From the NCBI GenBank assembly GCA_009773555.1, contig WSXZ01000018.1, positions 1-64,000 of the forward strand: a DNA stretch of 64,000 nucleotides, in the 5' to 3' direction. The translations under genes were made by a program, and so were the position numbers. This DNA comes from Methylocystaceae bacterium. Lineage in GTDB: Bacteria; Pseudomonadota; Alphaproteobacteria; Rhizobiales; Beijerinckiaceae. Below, in pieces: positions 18,493-28,409 of the stretch (its first letter is position 1; each line of letters begins with the position of its first letter). Under the pieces are notes generated by a model that searched no databases, was not told the DNA's origin, and saw only the letters and a program-made list of their open reading frames with translations.

Positions 18493-19704
18493 ATGAACGA
18501 TCTGACCAAGGCCGCCGCGAGTCGCGCGACGCGCGCGGCGCCGCCGCTAATTCCGCTGACCGTCATCACCGGCTTCCTGGGCGCCGGCAAGACCACGCTG
18601 CTCAACCGACTGCTCGCCTCGCCGGCGCTCGCCGAGACGCTCGTCCTCATCAATGAATTCGGCGAGATCGGCCTCGATCATCTCTTCATCGAGAAGATCG
18701 ACGGCGACATGGTGATGATGAGTTCGGGCTGCGTGTGCTGCTCGATCCGCGGCGATCTGGTGAACACGCTCGAAGATCTGCTGAAGCGGCTCGACAACGG
18801 CCGGATCAAGCCGTTCAAGCGCGTCGTGCTGGAAACGACGGGCCTCGCCGATCCGGCGCCGATCCTGCACACGATCATGTCTCATCCCTATCTGATGATG
18901 CGCTATCGGCTCGACGGCGTCGTCACGCTCATTGACGCGGTGAACGGCGAAGCGACGCTCGACGCGCATGAGGAAGCCGTCAAACAAGCCGCGGTCGCGG
19001 ACCGGCTCGTCATCGCCAAGACGGATCTGCCGCAAGGCGCCGAGCGTGTGGATGCGCTGAAGGCGCGGCTGGCGCGCCTCAACCCGGGGGCCCTACAGCT
19101 TGACGCCGCCAAGGGCGAAGCGACGCCCGAGGCGCTTCTCAACTGCGGCCTCTACGATCCCGAGACCAAGACGCCGCGCGTGAAGGAATGGCTCAACGCC
19201 GAAGCGGTGGAAACAGCGCAGGCGCATGATCACACGGACCATGATCACGCGGACCATGACCATGAGCATCACCATGATCATGAGCACGAAACGCATGGCC
19301 ATCGTCAGGACGTGAACCGGCATGACGCGCATATCCGCGCCTTCTGCTTTTCCTCCGAGACGCCGCTGACGCCAGCCTCCTTCGACATTTTCATCGACCT
19401 TCTGCGCCACACCCACGGGCCGCGGATGTTGCGCGTAAAGGGAATCGTCGCGCTGGCCGACGATCCGTCGCGCCCGGTGGCGATCCATGGCGTGCAGCAT
19501 GTCTTTCACCCGCCGCATCGGCTCGACGCTTGGCCGGACGCGGACAGACGCACGCGCATCGTCTTCATCGTCAAGGATCTCGACGAAGGCTTCGTCCGGG
19601 GACTCTACGGCGCGCTCGTCAATCACCCCGCGCCCGACCGTCCGGACGCGCAGGCGCTCACCGACAATCCGCTTGCGCCGAGGCCGGGCGGCCTGTTCGG
19701 CTAG
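18493..19704 (+). CDS. CobW/COG0523 family GTPase with His-rich linker
   Basis: GFLGAGKTTLLNRLLAS, SSGCVCCSIRGDL, HDHTDHDHADHDHEHHHDHEHETHGH. Confidence 0.93.
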   Translation: MNDLTKAAASRATRAAPPLIPLTVITGFLGAGKTTLLNRLLASPALAETLVLINEFGEIGLDHLFIEKIDGDMVMMSSGCVCCSIRGDLVNTLEDLLKRLDNGRIKPFKRVVLETTGLADPAPILHTIMSHPYLMMRYRLDGVVTLIDAVNGEATLDAHEEAVKQAAVADRLVIAKTDLPQGAERVDALKARLARLNPGALQLDAAKGEATPEALLNCGLYDPETKTPRVKEWLNAEAVETAQAHDHTDHDHADHDHEHHHDHEHETHGHRQDVNRHDAHIRAFCFSSETPLTPASFDIFIDLLRHTHGPRMLRVKGIVALADDPSRPVAIHGVQHVFHPPHRLDAWPDADRRTRIVFIVKDLDEGFVRGLYGALVNHPAPDRPDAQALTDNPLAPRPGGLFG

Positions 19705-19705
19705 A

Positions 19706-21028
19706 TCAGGTTCCGAAAAAGTGAAGCGCTCTAAGGGCGTTTGAACAGATCGGAGACGCGACGCTCGGCGTCCTGGAGAGTCTCGATCCATCGCGGCGGC
19801 AGTTTGGCGAATACGCCGGCCGCTTGCGAAGAGAACCAATCGGCGACGGCGTGAGCGATCGACGATATGCTGCGCTCAAGGCGCGATGGCTGACGCGTTC
19901 CACGCAGCCAGAAGGCCAGGTCACCATCGCGGCGCCCACAAGCGCGGATGCCGTCGCTGGCGCCATCTGTCCCCTCCCGACGCCGAGATAGGTCAGCGCG
20001 ACGACAAGCGGCAGGGTGGTCGACGACAACAGCCCCAACGCCGGAATGTCCCGCTCGGGCAGCGTCCCGCGAAAAAGATTCAGCGGCGCGAGACGAATGA
20101 GCAGGAAGGCGACACAGAAAAACGCGAAGAGCGCGACGGTCGCCGGGCTCCTGACGACCGCCACAAAGTCAAATGACGCGCCGCTCTCGATAAAAAACAG
20201 CGGAATCAAAAAGCCGGAGCCGATGGCGGTCAAACGATCCTTGAGGATTTCGGCCTTGGTGCCCCGCACCAGCACCGCGACGGCCATGCCCGCCATATAG
20301 GAGCCGACCACAAGCTCCATCCCCAGCCTGTCGGCGAATGAGACGAAGCCAAGCAAGACGACGAGCGCGATTCGAATAGGCAGAAGCTCGCCGTCGCCAA
20401 GCCAATACACAATGCTTTCGGCGAGCCGGTCCGAACGCGCGGTCTTGAGAAAAAAGATCGCGGCCAGTCCGAGCACGATGAAAAGCGCGCTTAACAGCGT
20501 CTGGTGGAGATGATGATTGTGCTGCGCCAGAACGATCGAGGCGAGAATGAGCGGTCCAAGTTCGCTGACAGCCGCCACGCCAAGGACGTAGCGTCCGAAG
20601 TCATTATCGAGGTTCCCCGACTGCCGCAAAACGGGGATCAATATGCCGAACGCCGTGGTCGGCAAGATCAGCGCGACGAGAAGCGGCGCCTCCACGAGTC
20701 CAACAAGATAAAGCAGTCCGGAAATAACGACCGAGAGGCTCAATGAAACGAGCCATGCGAAAAACCCCAGTCGAAGCGGCTTTCCGGTTATTTCCTTCTG
20801 ATTGAACTCGAAGCCCGCCTGAAAAAACAAATAGACGAGGCCAAACTCCATGAGAAAGGTGACCGCGCTATCCGCCGTCAGCAGTCCCACGCCGCTTGGG
20901 CCGACAAGCATGCCGAGCAACAGTTCGACGGCGACGATCGGCGCGCGCGCAAAAGCCGGAATTCTGTTGAGCAGGGGCGCGAGCACGGCGATGCAGGAGA
21001 TGACGAAGATCGTGTGGAATTCGCTCAT
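19706..21028 (-). CDS. CPA2/KefB-like cation:proton antiporter (C-terminus apparently frameshifted)
   Basis: LLGMLVGPSGVGLL, FGLVYLFFQAGFEF, TTAFGILIPVLRQSG; about 60-residue tail in alternate frame reads sensibly. Confidence 0.82.
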   Translation of the reverse strand: MSEFHTIFVISCIAVLAPLLNRIPAFARAPIVAVELLLGMLVGPSGVGLLTADSAVTFLMEFGLVYLFFQAGFEFNQKEITGKPLRLGFFAWLVSLSLSVVISGLLYLVGLVEAPLLVALILPTTAFGILIPVLRQSGNLDNDFGRYVLGVAAVSELGPLILASIVLAQHNHHLHQTLLSALFIVLGLAAIFFLKTARSDRLAESIVYWLGDGELLPIRIALVVLLGFVSFADRLGMELVVGSYMAGMAVAVLVRGTKAEILKDRLTAIGSGFLIPLFFIESGASFDFVAVVRSPATVALFAFFCVAFLLIRLAPLNLFRGTLPERDIPALGLLSSTTLPLVVALTYLGVGRGQMAPATASALVGAAMVTWPSGCVERVSHRALSAAYRRSLTPSPIGSLRKRPAYSPNCRRDGSRLSRTPSVASPICSNALRALHFFGT

Positions 21029-21200
21029 GGGGCGTCAATCTCCTAAAGGCTCCGCGTGGCCCAGTACGGCGGCGGGCCGGCGGTCCGACTCGACCGATGA
21101 TTCTTTTCCTGGGCCTTACGATGCGATAGGCTTCCGCCTGCGCTCAAGCCCTGAATTTTAGCGAAGCGCGCACACAGATTCGTTTGAGTGGATTTCGGCC

Positions 21201-21968
21201 ATGACGCGGCTCGTGAAGGAGGGTCTGCTTCGACCCCTGGCGCGGGCAGGGAACGCGCTTCTCGATCTCATCTATCCGCCCTCCTGCCTCGTCTGCCGAA
21301 GGGCGGTCGCCGCCCATGGCGCGATCTGCCCCGAGTGCTGGCGCGACATCGCCTTCATCGAGCGTCCCTATTGCGAGCGGCTCGGCACGCCGTTCGAGCG
21401 CGACCTGGCGCAGCCGGGGCTGATCTCGCTCGAGGCCGCCGCCAACCCGCCGGCCTTCGGCCGCGCCAGAGCCGTCGCCCGCTACGACAGCGACAAGGCC
21501 CGCGCTTTGGCGCACCGGCTGAAATATTACGACCGGCTGGAGCTCGCCGAGCCGATGGGCCGCTGGATGGCGCGCGCGGGCGCCGAACTCCTCGCCGACG
21601 CCGACGTGATCGTGCCCATCCCATTGCACCGGCTACGGATTTTGGCGCGGCGGTTCAACCAGTCGGCGGCCCTGGCGCAGTCGATCGCGCGCGACAGCGC
21701 CGTGCCGGTGGAGACCATGGCGCTGCAGCGCGTCAAGCCGACGGCGCCGCAGGTGGGGCTGACGCGGGCGCAGCGGGCCGCCAATCTCTCCGGCGCCTTT
21801 CGCGTCGACCCGGAGCGGGCGGACGCCATCCACGGCCGCAATGTCGTGCTCGTCGACGACGTGCTGACCACCGGGGCGACGGCCAACGCCGCGACGCGCG
21901 CTTTGCTCAAGGCGGGCGCGGCGGGCGTCGATCTCCTCGTCTTCGCGCGGGCCGTGACAAGCGCCTAG
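21201..21968 (+). CDS. comF: ComF family phosphoribosyltransferase-like protein
   Basis: LIYPPSCLVCRRAV, RRFNQSAALA, VVLVDDVLTTGATANAATRAL. Confidence 0.93.
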   Translation: MTRLVKEGLLRPLARAGNALLDLIYPPSCLVCRRAVAAHGAICPECWRDIAFIERPYCERLGTPFERDLAQPGLISLEAAANPPAFGRARAVARYDSDKARALAHRLKYYDRLELAEPMGRWMARAGAELLADADVIVPIPLHRLRILARRFNQSAALAQSIARDSAVPVETMALQRVKPTAPQVGLTRAQRAANLSGAFRVDPERADAIHGRNVVLVDDVLTTGATANAATRALLKAGAAGVDLLVFARAVTSA

Positions 21969-21989
21969 GCGCAGGCGTATAAGCGCGCC

Positions 21990-22262
21990 ATGGCCCCCCG
22001 CATCGAAATCTACACCACGCCGACCTGCCCCTATTGCCTCGCCGCGAAGCGGCTGCTGACGCAAAAGGGGGCCGCCTTTGAAGAAATCTCGGTGGCGTGG
22101 GACCCGCTCGGACGCCGCCGCATGACCCAGCGCGCCAATGGCCGCTCGACCGTTCCGCAGATCTTCATCGACGACAAGCACATCGGCGGCTGCGACGAGC
22201 TACACGCGCTCGAAGGCGAGGGCAAGCTCGACGCGCTTCTCGCCAGCGGAGCGACGCCATGA
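21990..22262 (+). CDS. grxC: glutaredoxin 3
   Basis: IEIYTTPTCPYCLAAKRLLTQKG, TVPQIFIDDKHIGGCDEL. Confidence 0.95.
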   Translation: MAPRIEIYTTPTCPYCLAAKRLLTQKGAAFEEISVAWDPLGRRRMTQRANGRSTVPQIFIDDKHIGGCDELHALEGEGKLDALLASGATP

Positions 22263-22657
22263 TCCGTTACTCCCTCATCTGCGACGCCGGGCACAGCTTC
22301 GACAGCTGGTTTCGCGACAGCGCAGGATTTGAAAAACAGGCGGCCGAAGGACAGATCGCCTGCCCCTTCTGCGACTCGACGAAGATTACGCGCGACGTCA
22401 TGGCGCCCCATATCGCCAAGCCGCGCGACGACGCGGCGCATGATCTGCGCGTGAAGCTGCGCGAGCTGCACGACACGGTGGTCGCGCATACCGAAGACGT
22501 CGGCGACCGCTTCCCTGAGGAGGCGCGCGCCATGGAGGATGGCGAGACGGAGCGTCGCGCCATTCGCGGCCGCGCCACATTCGAAGAAGCGAAGGCGCTG
22601 CTCGAAGAGGGAATCGAAATTCTGCCGATCCCGGGTCTGCCCAGCGACAGCAACTAA
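22259..22657 (+). CDS. DUF1178 family protein
   Basis: MIRYSLICDAGHSFDSWFRDSAGFEKQAAEGQIACPFCDSTKITRDVMAP. Confidence 0.9.
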   Translation: MIRYSLICDAGHSFDSWFRDSAGFEKQAAEGQIACPFCDSTKITRDVMAPHIAKPRDDAAHDLRVKLRELHDTVVAHTEDVGDRFPEEARAMEDGETERRAIRGRATFEEAKALLEEGIEILPIPGLPSDSN

Positions 22658-22659
22658 AC

Positions 22660-23748
22660 TTGCCCGCTCCGGTCGTCATTGTCGGCGCCAGTTTTTCTGG
22701 ACTGGCCTGCGCTCATGCGCTCGCGGAACGCGGCGTCGCCACAACCATCATCGAACGCAAATCCGAACCCGGCGAAAAGCCGCATACGACGGGCATTCTC
22801 GTACGCGAGGCGGTGGACGAGATCGATTGGCTCGGGCCGCTGCCCAAACACATCACGCGGCGCGTCGAGGGCGTGCGGCTCTATGCGCCCGACATGCGCT
22901 GCATCGATCTTTCCGCGCCGGGTTATTACTTTCTTGCCACCGACACGCCGGAGCTGATGCGCTTGCTCGCGCGCCGTTGCGAAGCGGCCGGCGTGCGCAT
23001 TCAATATGGCGCGCCGTTCACCAGAGCGACGGCGCACGCGAATGGCTATACGCTGCCGGACGGCGCGGAAGCCTGCTATCTCGTCGGCGCCGACGGCCCG
23101 AAGTCGCATGTCGCGAAGATGCTCTCGCTCGGCGCGAATCGCCATTTTATCTTCGGCATGGAACATGAGTATGCAGGCGTCAATTTCGACGCGAGCGACC
23201 GTCTGCACTGCTTCATCGATAAGCGCCTGGCGCCGGGCTATATCGGCTGGATCATCGCCGGCGTCGGCGTGACGCAAGTCGGTCTCGCGCGAAGGAATGG
23301 CGCAGGCGGGATCGCAGAAGCGAAGACCGCGATGACGGCATTTTTGAAAAAACTCGCGCCCGTCGCCGATTTTCGTGACTGCGCGCCGACGAATGTGCGG
23401 GCTGGGCTCATTCCTTGCGGCGGTCTGGTTTCGCCGCTGGCGGCCCCGCGCGCGCTGCTTGTCGGCGACGCCGCCGGCATGGTTTCGCCGGTCACCGCCG
23501 GCGGCATCCATACGGCGTTGCGTCACGGACGCGCCGCCGGCGTCGCCATCGCGGATTTTCTCAACGGACGCAAGGCTGATCCAGCGCAATGGCTGCCCGA
23601 TTCCTATCCACGTTTTCGGCTGAAGCGGACTCTGCGCTGGAGCTATGACAATTTTCAAAGCGACGCCGCGTTCAATCTGCTGCTGCGCTCTTCCGCCATG
23701 CGCGCAGCCGCAAGCGTCGTATTTTTCCACAGAATGCGCGCGCGGTGA
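22660..23748 (+). CDS. FAD-dependent geranylgeranyl-reductase-like oxidoreductase (TTG start)
   Basis: VVIVGASFSGLACAHALAERGVATTIIER, LLVGDAAGMVSPVTAGGIHTALRHG. Confidence 0.85.
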   Translation: MPAPVVIVGASFSGLACAHALAERGVATTIIERKSEPGEKPHTTGILVREAVDEIDWLGPLPKHITRRVEGVRLYAPDMRCIDLSAPGYYFLATDTPELMRLLARRCEAAGVRIQYGAPFTRATAHANGYTLPDGAEACYLVGADGPKSHVAKMLSLGANRHFIFGMEHEYAGVNFDASDRLHCFIDKRLAPGYIGWIIAGVGVTQVGLARRNGAGGIAEAKTAMTAFLKKLAPVADFRDCAPTNVRAGLIPCGGLVSPLAAPRALLVGDAAGMVSPVTAGGIHTALRHGRAAGVAIADFLNGRKADPAQWLPDSYPRFRLKRTLRWSYDNFQSDAAFNLLLRSSAMRAAASVVFFHRMRAR

Positions 23749-23792
23749 GGCGCATGTCCTGCGGCAGATCGAAACGCTGGCGCCCGATCGCG

Positions 23793-24383
23793 CTAGTCGG
23801 TTTCGCGAGCGCTTCTGGTCAAAATAAGAAAGTTGCCAAAGAGGTTGATAGCAACGGCGACAAGTCCGATACTTAAAAAAATCAGAATTTTTGCCAGTAG
23901 AAACCCTTTCAATTCATGCATATAGTTGATCTGCGCGTAAATTGGCAGCGCGGGCTTACTTAATGTGCTAATAACAATGCCATTAAAACCTACAAAAAAT
24001 AGGGTGAATAGCAAGCCCCAAGTTAATAGTTTTCGCGGCGTTACGCTTGTGGCGGCAACGCGGCGCCGTAACGCATCTCGCGCGAGATACATAAAAAAAA
24101 TCATACCCGATATCCACATAAAATAATAAACAAGTATAAGCCAATCTAAGGAGCACGCTTCTGTAGCGGTCACCATGTTCAAACTGATTAAATCTTGAAC
24201 ACGCTTGAGAGATGAAAGCCATCTCAGATTTGAAAAGCATACGTCTATACCAGGCGAGATATAAAGTGGGAGAACAAGGCCGAGTAATGTGACGGTCAAA
24301 ATAAAATGGCCCAAATTCCGTTCTTCGCGCGTGCGACGACCTTTTGGGGCGATCGGGGATTCATCGCAATTGTCTATCATCAT
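23793..24383 (-). CDS. hypothetical multi-pass membrane protein
   Basis: four hydrophobic segments; AT-richer than surroundings. Confidence 0.6.
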   Translation of the reverse strand: MMIDNCDESPIAPKGRRTREERNLGHFILTVTLLGLVLPLYISPGIDVCFSNLRWLSSLKRVQDLISLNMVTATEACSLDWLILVYYFMWISGMIFFMYLARDALRRRVAATSVTPRKLLTWGLLFTLFFVGFNGIVISTLSKPALPIYAQINYMHELKGFLLAKILIFLSIGLVAVAINLFGNFLILTRSARETD

Positions 24384-24554
24384 CAATCTCTTTATAGGGC
24401 GGAGCACGCTCGAGGCTCGTCGCCGGACTCCGCAAACGAGCCATCGCATGCATTCACGCAAGAACCGGCGCCCCAATGAAATGGGTTATTGCGTTTGATC
24501 GGCCCGGCTCTCAGCCGTCGAGCATAACGATGTGCACACGCTTGAGCGTCGTCA

Positions 24555-25553
24555 TCACAATTGTCCGTCATTCAGTTCGCCAATTTCGAACGTGTCCAAC
24601 AGCCGCTCCAGCTTCAGCTTGATCTGCGGCCACATCGGCATGAATATTCGCGGAAAGTCTGCTTTAATCACAGCGTCCAGGCGCGCGTAGCGGAAAAACA
24701 TCTGGCATTCTGGGCGACGATCCCATCCCGAATCTTCCGTGTGATCCTTGATTTCTTCCGCCTGACACTCGAACCATAGATCGATCGGTTTTCTGTCGAC
24801 ATAATAGAAATCGACGGCCTCACCCCCACCGACCTCGGTCTTGTAGCGGCTCATATCTCCAATGACGCCGACGCGCTTCAAATTGAACTTGTCCGGCTTC
24901 GGACCAACCGTCAGATGACTGGACTTCAAAAGCACATACTCCGGATCAAGCGAAATCCGCTTTGTGTCATAGAACATTTCTTGAATCACTCGGACTTTTT
25001 CAGCCTCCCCACCCTGCACTTTTACTTCGGAATCCAGCCTCACAATCATCTTTGTCCTGTCGAGCCCTCGACGTCGGATGTGTCGATCGGTCGGATGCAG
25101 GACCGTGAAATCCGGCAGATCGACTCCGATGCTGAACCCATGCACATAGACGTCCCGATAGTTCGGATCTGGATAGCCGGGCATTGTCGCGGACTCGCAT
25201 CCGACATCGGCCCATATCACATATTCGGCGGGCGCGCGCAGGCGGACGCGCCAGCCCGGCGGGTCCATCAGCCAGCGCAGTTCGAGAAAACGACGCCCGT
25301 CCGGATCATTGACGAAGCGTTCGTTGGGGATGCAGTCGGTCTTCTTGGTTTTCACCGCGAAGACATTGCCGCCGATCTGGTTCGCCACCCAAAAAAACGC
25401 GGCGACGATTGCGAGGGGGCCGACAAGCCACGACGCAAACCGATAAATGGAAACGCCGGAAAGTAGGGATGTGAACGCAGCGGAGCGGATGCGACTCCCC
25501 GCGAATAAACTGGTCAACATGTGAAGCCCGCCCGTCCGAACGATGTCGCTCAT
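24555..25553 (-). CDS. hypothetical membrane-anchored protein
   Basis: 332 aa, N-terminal TM WLVGPLAIVAAFFWVANQIGG. Confidence 0.65.
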   Translation of the reverse strand: MSDIVRTGGLHMLTSLFAGSRIRSAAFTSLLSGVSIYRFASWLVGPLAIVAAFFWVANQIGGNVFAVKTKKTDCIPNERFVNDPDGRRFLELRWLMDPPGWRVRLRAPAEYVIWADVGCESATMPGYPDPNYRDVYVHGFSIGVDLPDFTVLHPTDRHIRRRGLDRTKMIVRLDSEVKVQGGEAEKVRVIQEMFYDTKRISLDPEYVLLKSSHLTVGPKPDKFNLKRVGVIGDMSRYKTEVGGGEAVDFYYVDRKPIDLWFECQAEEIKDHTEDSGWDRRPECQMFFRYARLDAVIKADFPRIFMPMWPQIKLKLERLLDTFEIGELNDGQL

Positions 25554-25584
25554 CGTTTGCTCCGGCGAAATGGTTCAGCCCTTA

Positions 25585-26022
25585 TCAATGCGCTTCACAA
25601 CGTAGTATCGGCCCACACGCCAGCATGTCGCATTGAACGTAAGAAGAATTGCTGCCAACAAACTCCACGCTTATCCAATCAGCTTGAAATGGATATGTCG
25701 CAGCTTTTCTCGAAACGCCCCAGCCGTAGTCTCCAAAATCACGATCAGTCCCCACATTACGAGATATTTTATTGTAGTCAGAAGATATAGAGGAGTCTCT
25801 GTATGAATAATCATCTGAAGATTCTATTTCTATTTGTTTCTTAATATGAGATATAGCCTCAGAGTCAGTCAAAGTAAAATTCTTATCGGCGCACGCGAAG
25901 ACAGAATATCTCAAGAAATGGGCAACCTCCGCGTGAATAACAAACAGAAGCACGAACGCGACCACCGTTATCAATATTATTTTTGCCACGCCCCATACGA
26001 CGCTCAATAAGAATTTAAACAT
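25585..26022 (-). CDS. hypothetical membrane protein
   Basis: N-terminal TM IILITVVAFVLLFVIHA. Confidence 0.6.
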   Translation of the reverse strand: MFKFLLSVVWGVAKIILITVVAFVLLFVIHAEVAHFLRYSVFACADKNFTLTDSEAISHIKKQIEIESSDDYSYRDSSISSDYNKISRNVGTDRDFGDYGWGVSRKAATYPFQADWISVEFVGSNSSYVQCDMLACGPILRCEAH

Positions 26023-26046
26023 GCTTCCTCCCGAATATACGGGAAT

Positions 26047-26481
26047 TTATGGCACCAGCAACATAATGATCGTCCACATAAAAATAGCTGACCCAATGAA
26101 AGGACCAACAAGCTTTTGTTTGGTGTCCACCATATCCAAATCTCGACTATTGCGCGGGTTAACCATCACCGTGACGTGCTCGCCTTTTTTTCTTTCAGTT
26201 AACCCGCTAGTAACGCTAACTATTTCAGTCTGGCCGGCAGCCTTCACCTCTATCAAACATTTATATACAATATTATTGTCTCCCTTTAAAGAACCTTGAC
26301 AATCGACTACGATCGCATCCATTCTTTTCCAACTTTTGAGGCGCAAGTAATACGCAAATCCGCTGGACGCCATGATCACGACCGCACAGCCTGCGGGAAT
26401 AATCCATATATATTTTTCGTCGCCAAGCATTGGGCAGAAATCCTCATGGGATCGTAGCGCAATCGAAATAGACGTGTTCAC
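26047..26481 (-). CDS. DUF3592-like membrane protein
   Basis: two TMs flanking VVDCQGS...GEHVTVMVNPRNSRD. Confidence 0.6.
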   Translation of the reverse strand: MNTSISIALRSHEDFCPMLGDEKYIWIIPAGCAVVIMASSGFAYYLRLKSWKRMDAIVVDCQGSLKGDNNIVYKCLIEVKAAGQTEIVSVTSGLTERKKGEHVTVMVNPRNSRDLDMVDTKQKLVGPFIGSAIFMWTIIMLLVP

Positions 26482-27176
26482 TTACCAATGATCGACGCCG
26501 ATCTTTAGAAAATCGCCGCCCTTTATGCCTGCCTCTTTGTAAGCGTCCTTGAGAGTCTGGTCGCAAAAGATCGCTTGGCCGAGGCCGACGATGCGAAAGA
26601 GGTGAGCTGAACCGACCGCCTCGGCCTTGAGATGGATAAAGGGATAACCGCCCGTCACCGGATATGAAGGAAAGCCGTCCGGCTCGACGACGACCGTCAT
26701 CTTCTTGGATTTTTCCAAATCGATCACGTCCCATCCGAAAAGCAGCCGGGTGACCGAACACAGCCAATATTCCGGTCCCGCTTCGCCCGAGGACCAAACA
26801 GTGTCGCATTTGCGGAATTCGCATGCGCCCGGATCGACCCGCTCCAGAAAGGCTTTCATCGCGGATGTGACAAACCACAGTCCGCCGAAGTTTTCGACGT
26901 CCCGCGCCGGCCGGCCGAACTTCTTGTCAAACACAAGCAGTGGCGGCTCGCGATAGTCCGGAAGTCGCCAGGGTGACGCGGCAGCCGCGCATAGCCGTCC
27001 GGCCAGCCAGGCTCAGCAAGGAGCGAACCGCATGCCTGCAAGCGCGCTTCATTCGCAAGCTCGAAGAAAGGCGGCCGCACATTGAGCGCCGCGTTGAATT
27101 TGTAATATTGAGGCGCCTTCGGCTTTCGTCCGCGCATGCGCTGATTTTCCGCCGCTACTTCAGCCGCCTGCGTCAT
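26482..27176 (-). pseudogene. Imm11 (DUF1629)-like immunity protein, frame-broken near 26960-26975
   Basis: C-terminal part FGGLWFVTSAMKAFLERVDPGACEFRKCD...WDVIDLEKSKK...LKDAYKEAGIKGGDFLKIG; N-terminal part RKPKAPQYYKFNAALNVRPPFFELANEARLQACGSLLAEPGWPDGYARLPRHP in another frame. Confidence 0.6.
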
Positions 27177-27210
27177 GCGCCGCCCTTCCCCTGAAATCTT
27201 AGGCCGCCCG

Positions 27211-27246
27211 TTCCCGCTCAGGCCTTCGGCTTGTCGAGAATTGACA
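27211..27246. repeat. half copy of MITE/REP-like repeat (copy D)
   Basis: ttcccgctcaggccttcggcttgtcgagaattgaca. Confidence 0.5.
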
Positions 27247-27400
27247 CGATAATGTGAGTCGTCGTTGCGCGCCGCAGGCGAAGCAATCCAGACTTGCGCC
27301 GTCGCTCTGAAGTGCTTCGTCGCCGCGCCCCTCGCAATATGGCGCCCGCCATCATCGAAAAACGACCAAAGCAATTGAAAAAGCGCCGATAAAAAATCAT

Positions 27401-27457
27401 TCAACCAATTGGTTGACATTCGCGGATGAGCCGATATATTCAACCATATGGTTGAAT
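27401..27457 (+). promoter_or_regulatory. ArsR promoter and twin palindromic operator
   Basis: TCAACCAATTGGTTGA (27401-27416), TTGACA (27413-27418)-N16-TATATT (27435-27440), ATTCAACCATATGGTTGAAT (27438-27457) containing ATG 27448. Confidence 0.75.
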
Positions 27458-27813
27458 TAGAAACGCCCCAACTTGATGCCGTCTTTCACGCGCTCGGCGA
27501 CGCCACGCGCCGGCGCATGCTTCGCGAACTCGCAAAGAGCGAACGAACCGTCGGCCAGCTTGCGGAACCTTTTGCGATGTCGCTCGCAGCCGCCTCGAAG
27601 CACGTCAAGGCGCTTGAGACTGCAGGGCTGATCCGGCGCGAAGTGCGCGGCCGCGCCCATATCTGCCGCCTCGCTCCTGGTCCGCTCGCCGGCGCCCACG
27701 CGTGGCTGAATTTCTACGCGCGCTTTTGGACAGACCGTCTGGATGCGCTCGAAGGGCTCCTCCTGACGGAGGACACACGCCGTTCCGACGCCTGCAAAGG
27801 AGACGACTCATGA
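27448..27813 (+). CDS. ArsR-family transcriptional regulator
   Basis: LDAVFHALGDATRRRMLRELAKSERTVGQLAEPFAMSLAAASKHVKALETAGLIRREVRGR. Confidence 0.93.
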   Translation: MVELETPQLDAVFHALGDATRRRMLRELAKSERTVGQLAEPFAMSLAAASKHVKALETAGLIRREVRGRAHICRLAPGPLAGAHAWLNFYARFWTDRLDALEGLLLTEDTRRSDACKGDDS

Positions 27814-28343
27814 CTGATATCGCAACGCCAAATGCCTACGGCGCGCTTACCGAGCCCGCCACCTTGACGATCGAGCGCCTTCTCCCCGGCCCCATAGAGC
27901 GCGTCTGGGCCTATCTCACGGAGAGCGAACTGCGCCGCAAATGGCTGGCGGCGGGGCCGATGGAGATGAAGGTCGGCGCGCCCTTCGAATTCGTCTGGCG
28001 CAACGACGAACTGACCGATCCGCCTGGTCAGCGGCCGACCGGCTTTGGCGACGAGCATCGGATGCAAAGCCGCATCACCGAGGTCGATCCGCCCCGCAAG
28101 CTTGCCTTCGCATGGCAAGGCAGCGGCGACGTTTCTTTCGAGCTCGAGCCAAGGGGAGATCATGTGCTGCTGACCGTGATCCATCGACGTCTGCCCGACC
28201 GCGCAACCCTGTTGAAGGTCGGAGCCGGCTGGCACATGCACCTCGATATCCTGGTCGCCCGAGCGACAGGCAAGCAGCCGGCGCCATTCTGGGAAGGCTG
28301 GAGCCGCCTGCAGATGGAATACGACAAGCGGATGCCCGCCTGA
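27810..28343 (+). CDS. SRPBCC/AHSA1 family protein
   Basis: LTIERLLPGPIERVWAYLTESELRRKWLAAGPMEMKVGAPFEFVWRN; 4-nt overlap with arsR. Confidence 0.92.
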   Translation: MTDIATPNAYGALTEPATLTIERLLPGPIERVWAYLTESELRRKWLAAGPMEMKVGAPFEFVWRNDELTDPPGQRPTGFGDEHRMQSRITEVDPPRKLAFAWQGSGDVSFELEPRGDHVLLTVIHRRLPDRATLLKVGAGWHMHLDILVARATGKQPAPFWEGWSRLQMEYDKRMPA

Positions 28344-28409
28344 CGGCGCGTCTTTAGGGTTGGCGACCGAAAGCCGTTCGCCAATAAACCGCTTTGGCGG
28401 GAAACCGCG

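Noticed and set aside
26856-27443. 195-aa ORF as a separate gene
   Set aside because: Its 3' part is better explained as the N-terminal half of the frame-broken Imm11-like gene; the 5' part overlaps a repeat and the ArsR promoter region
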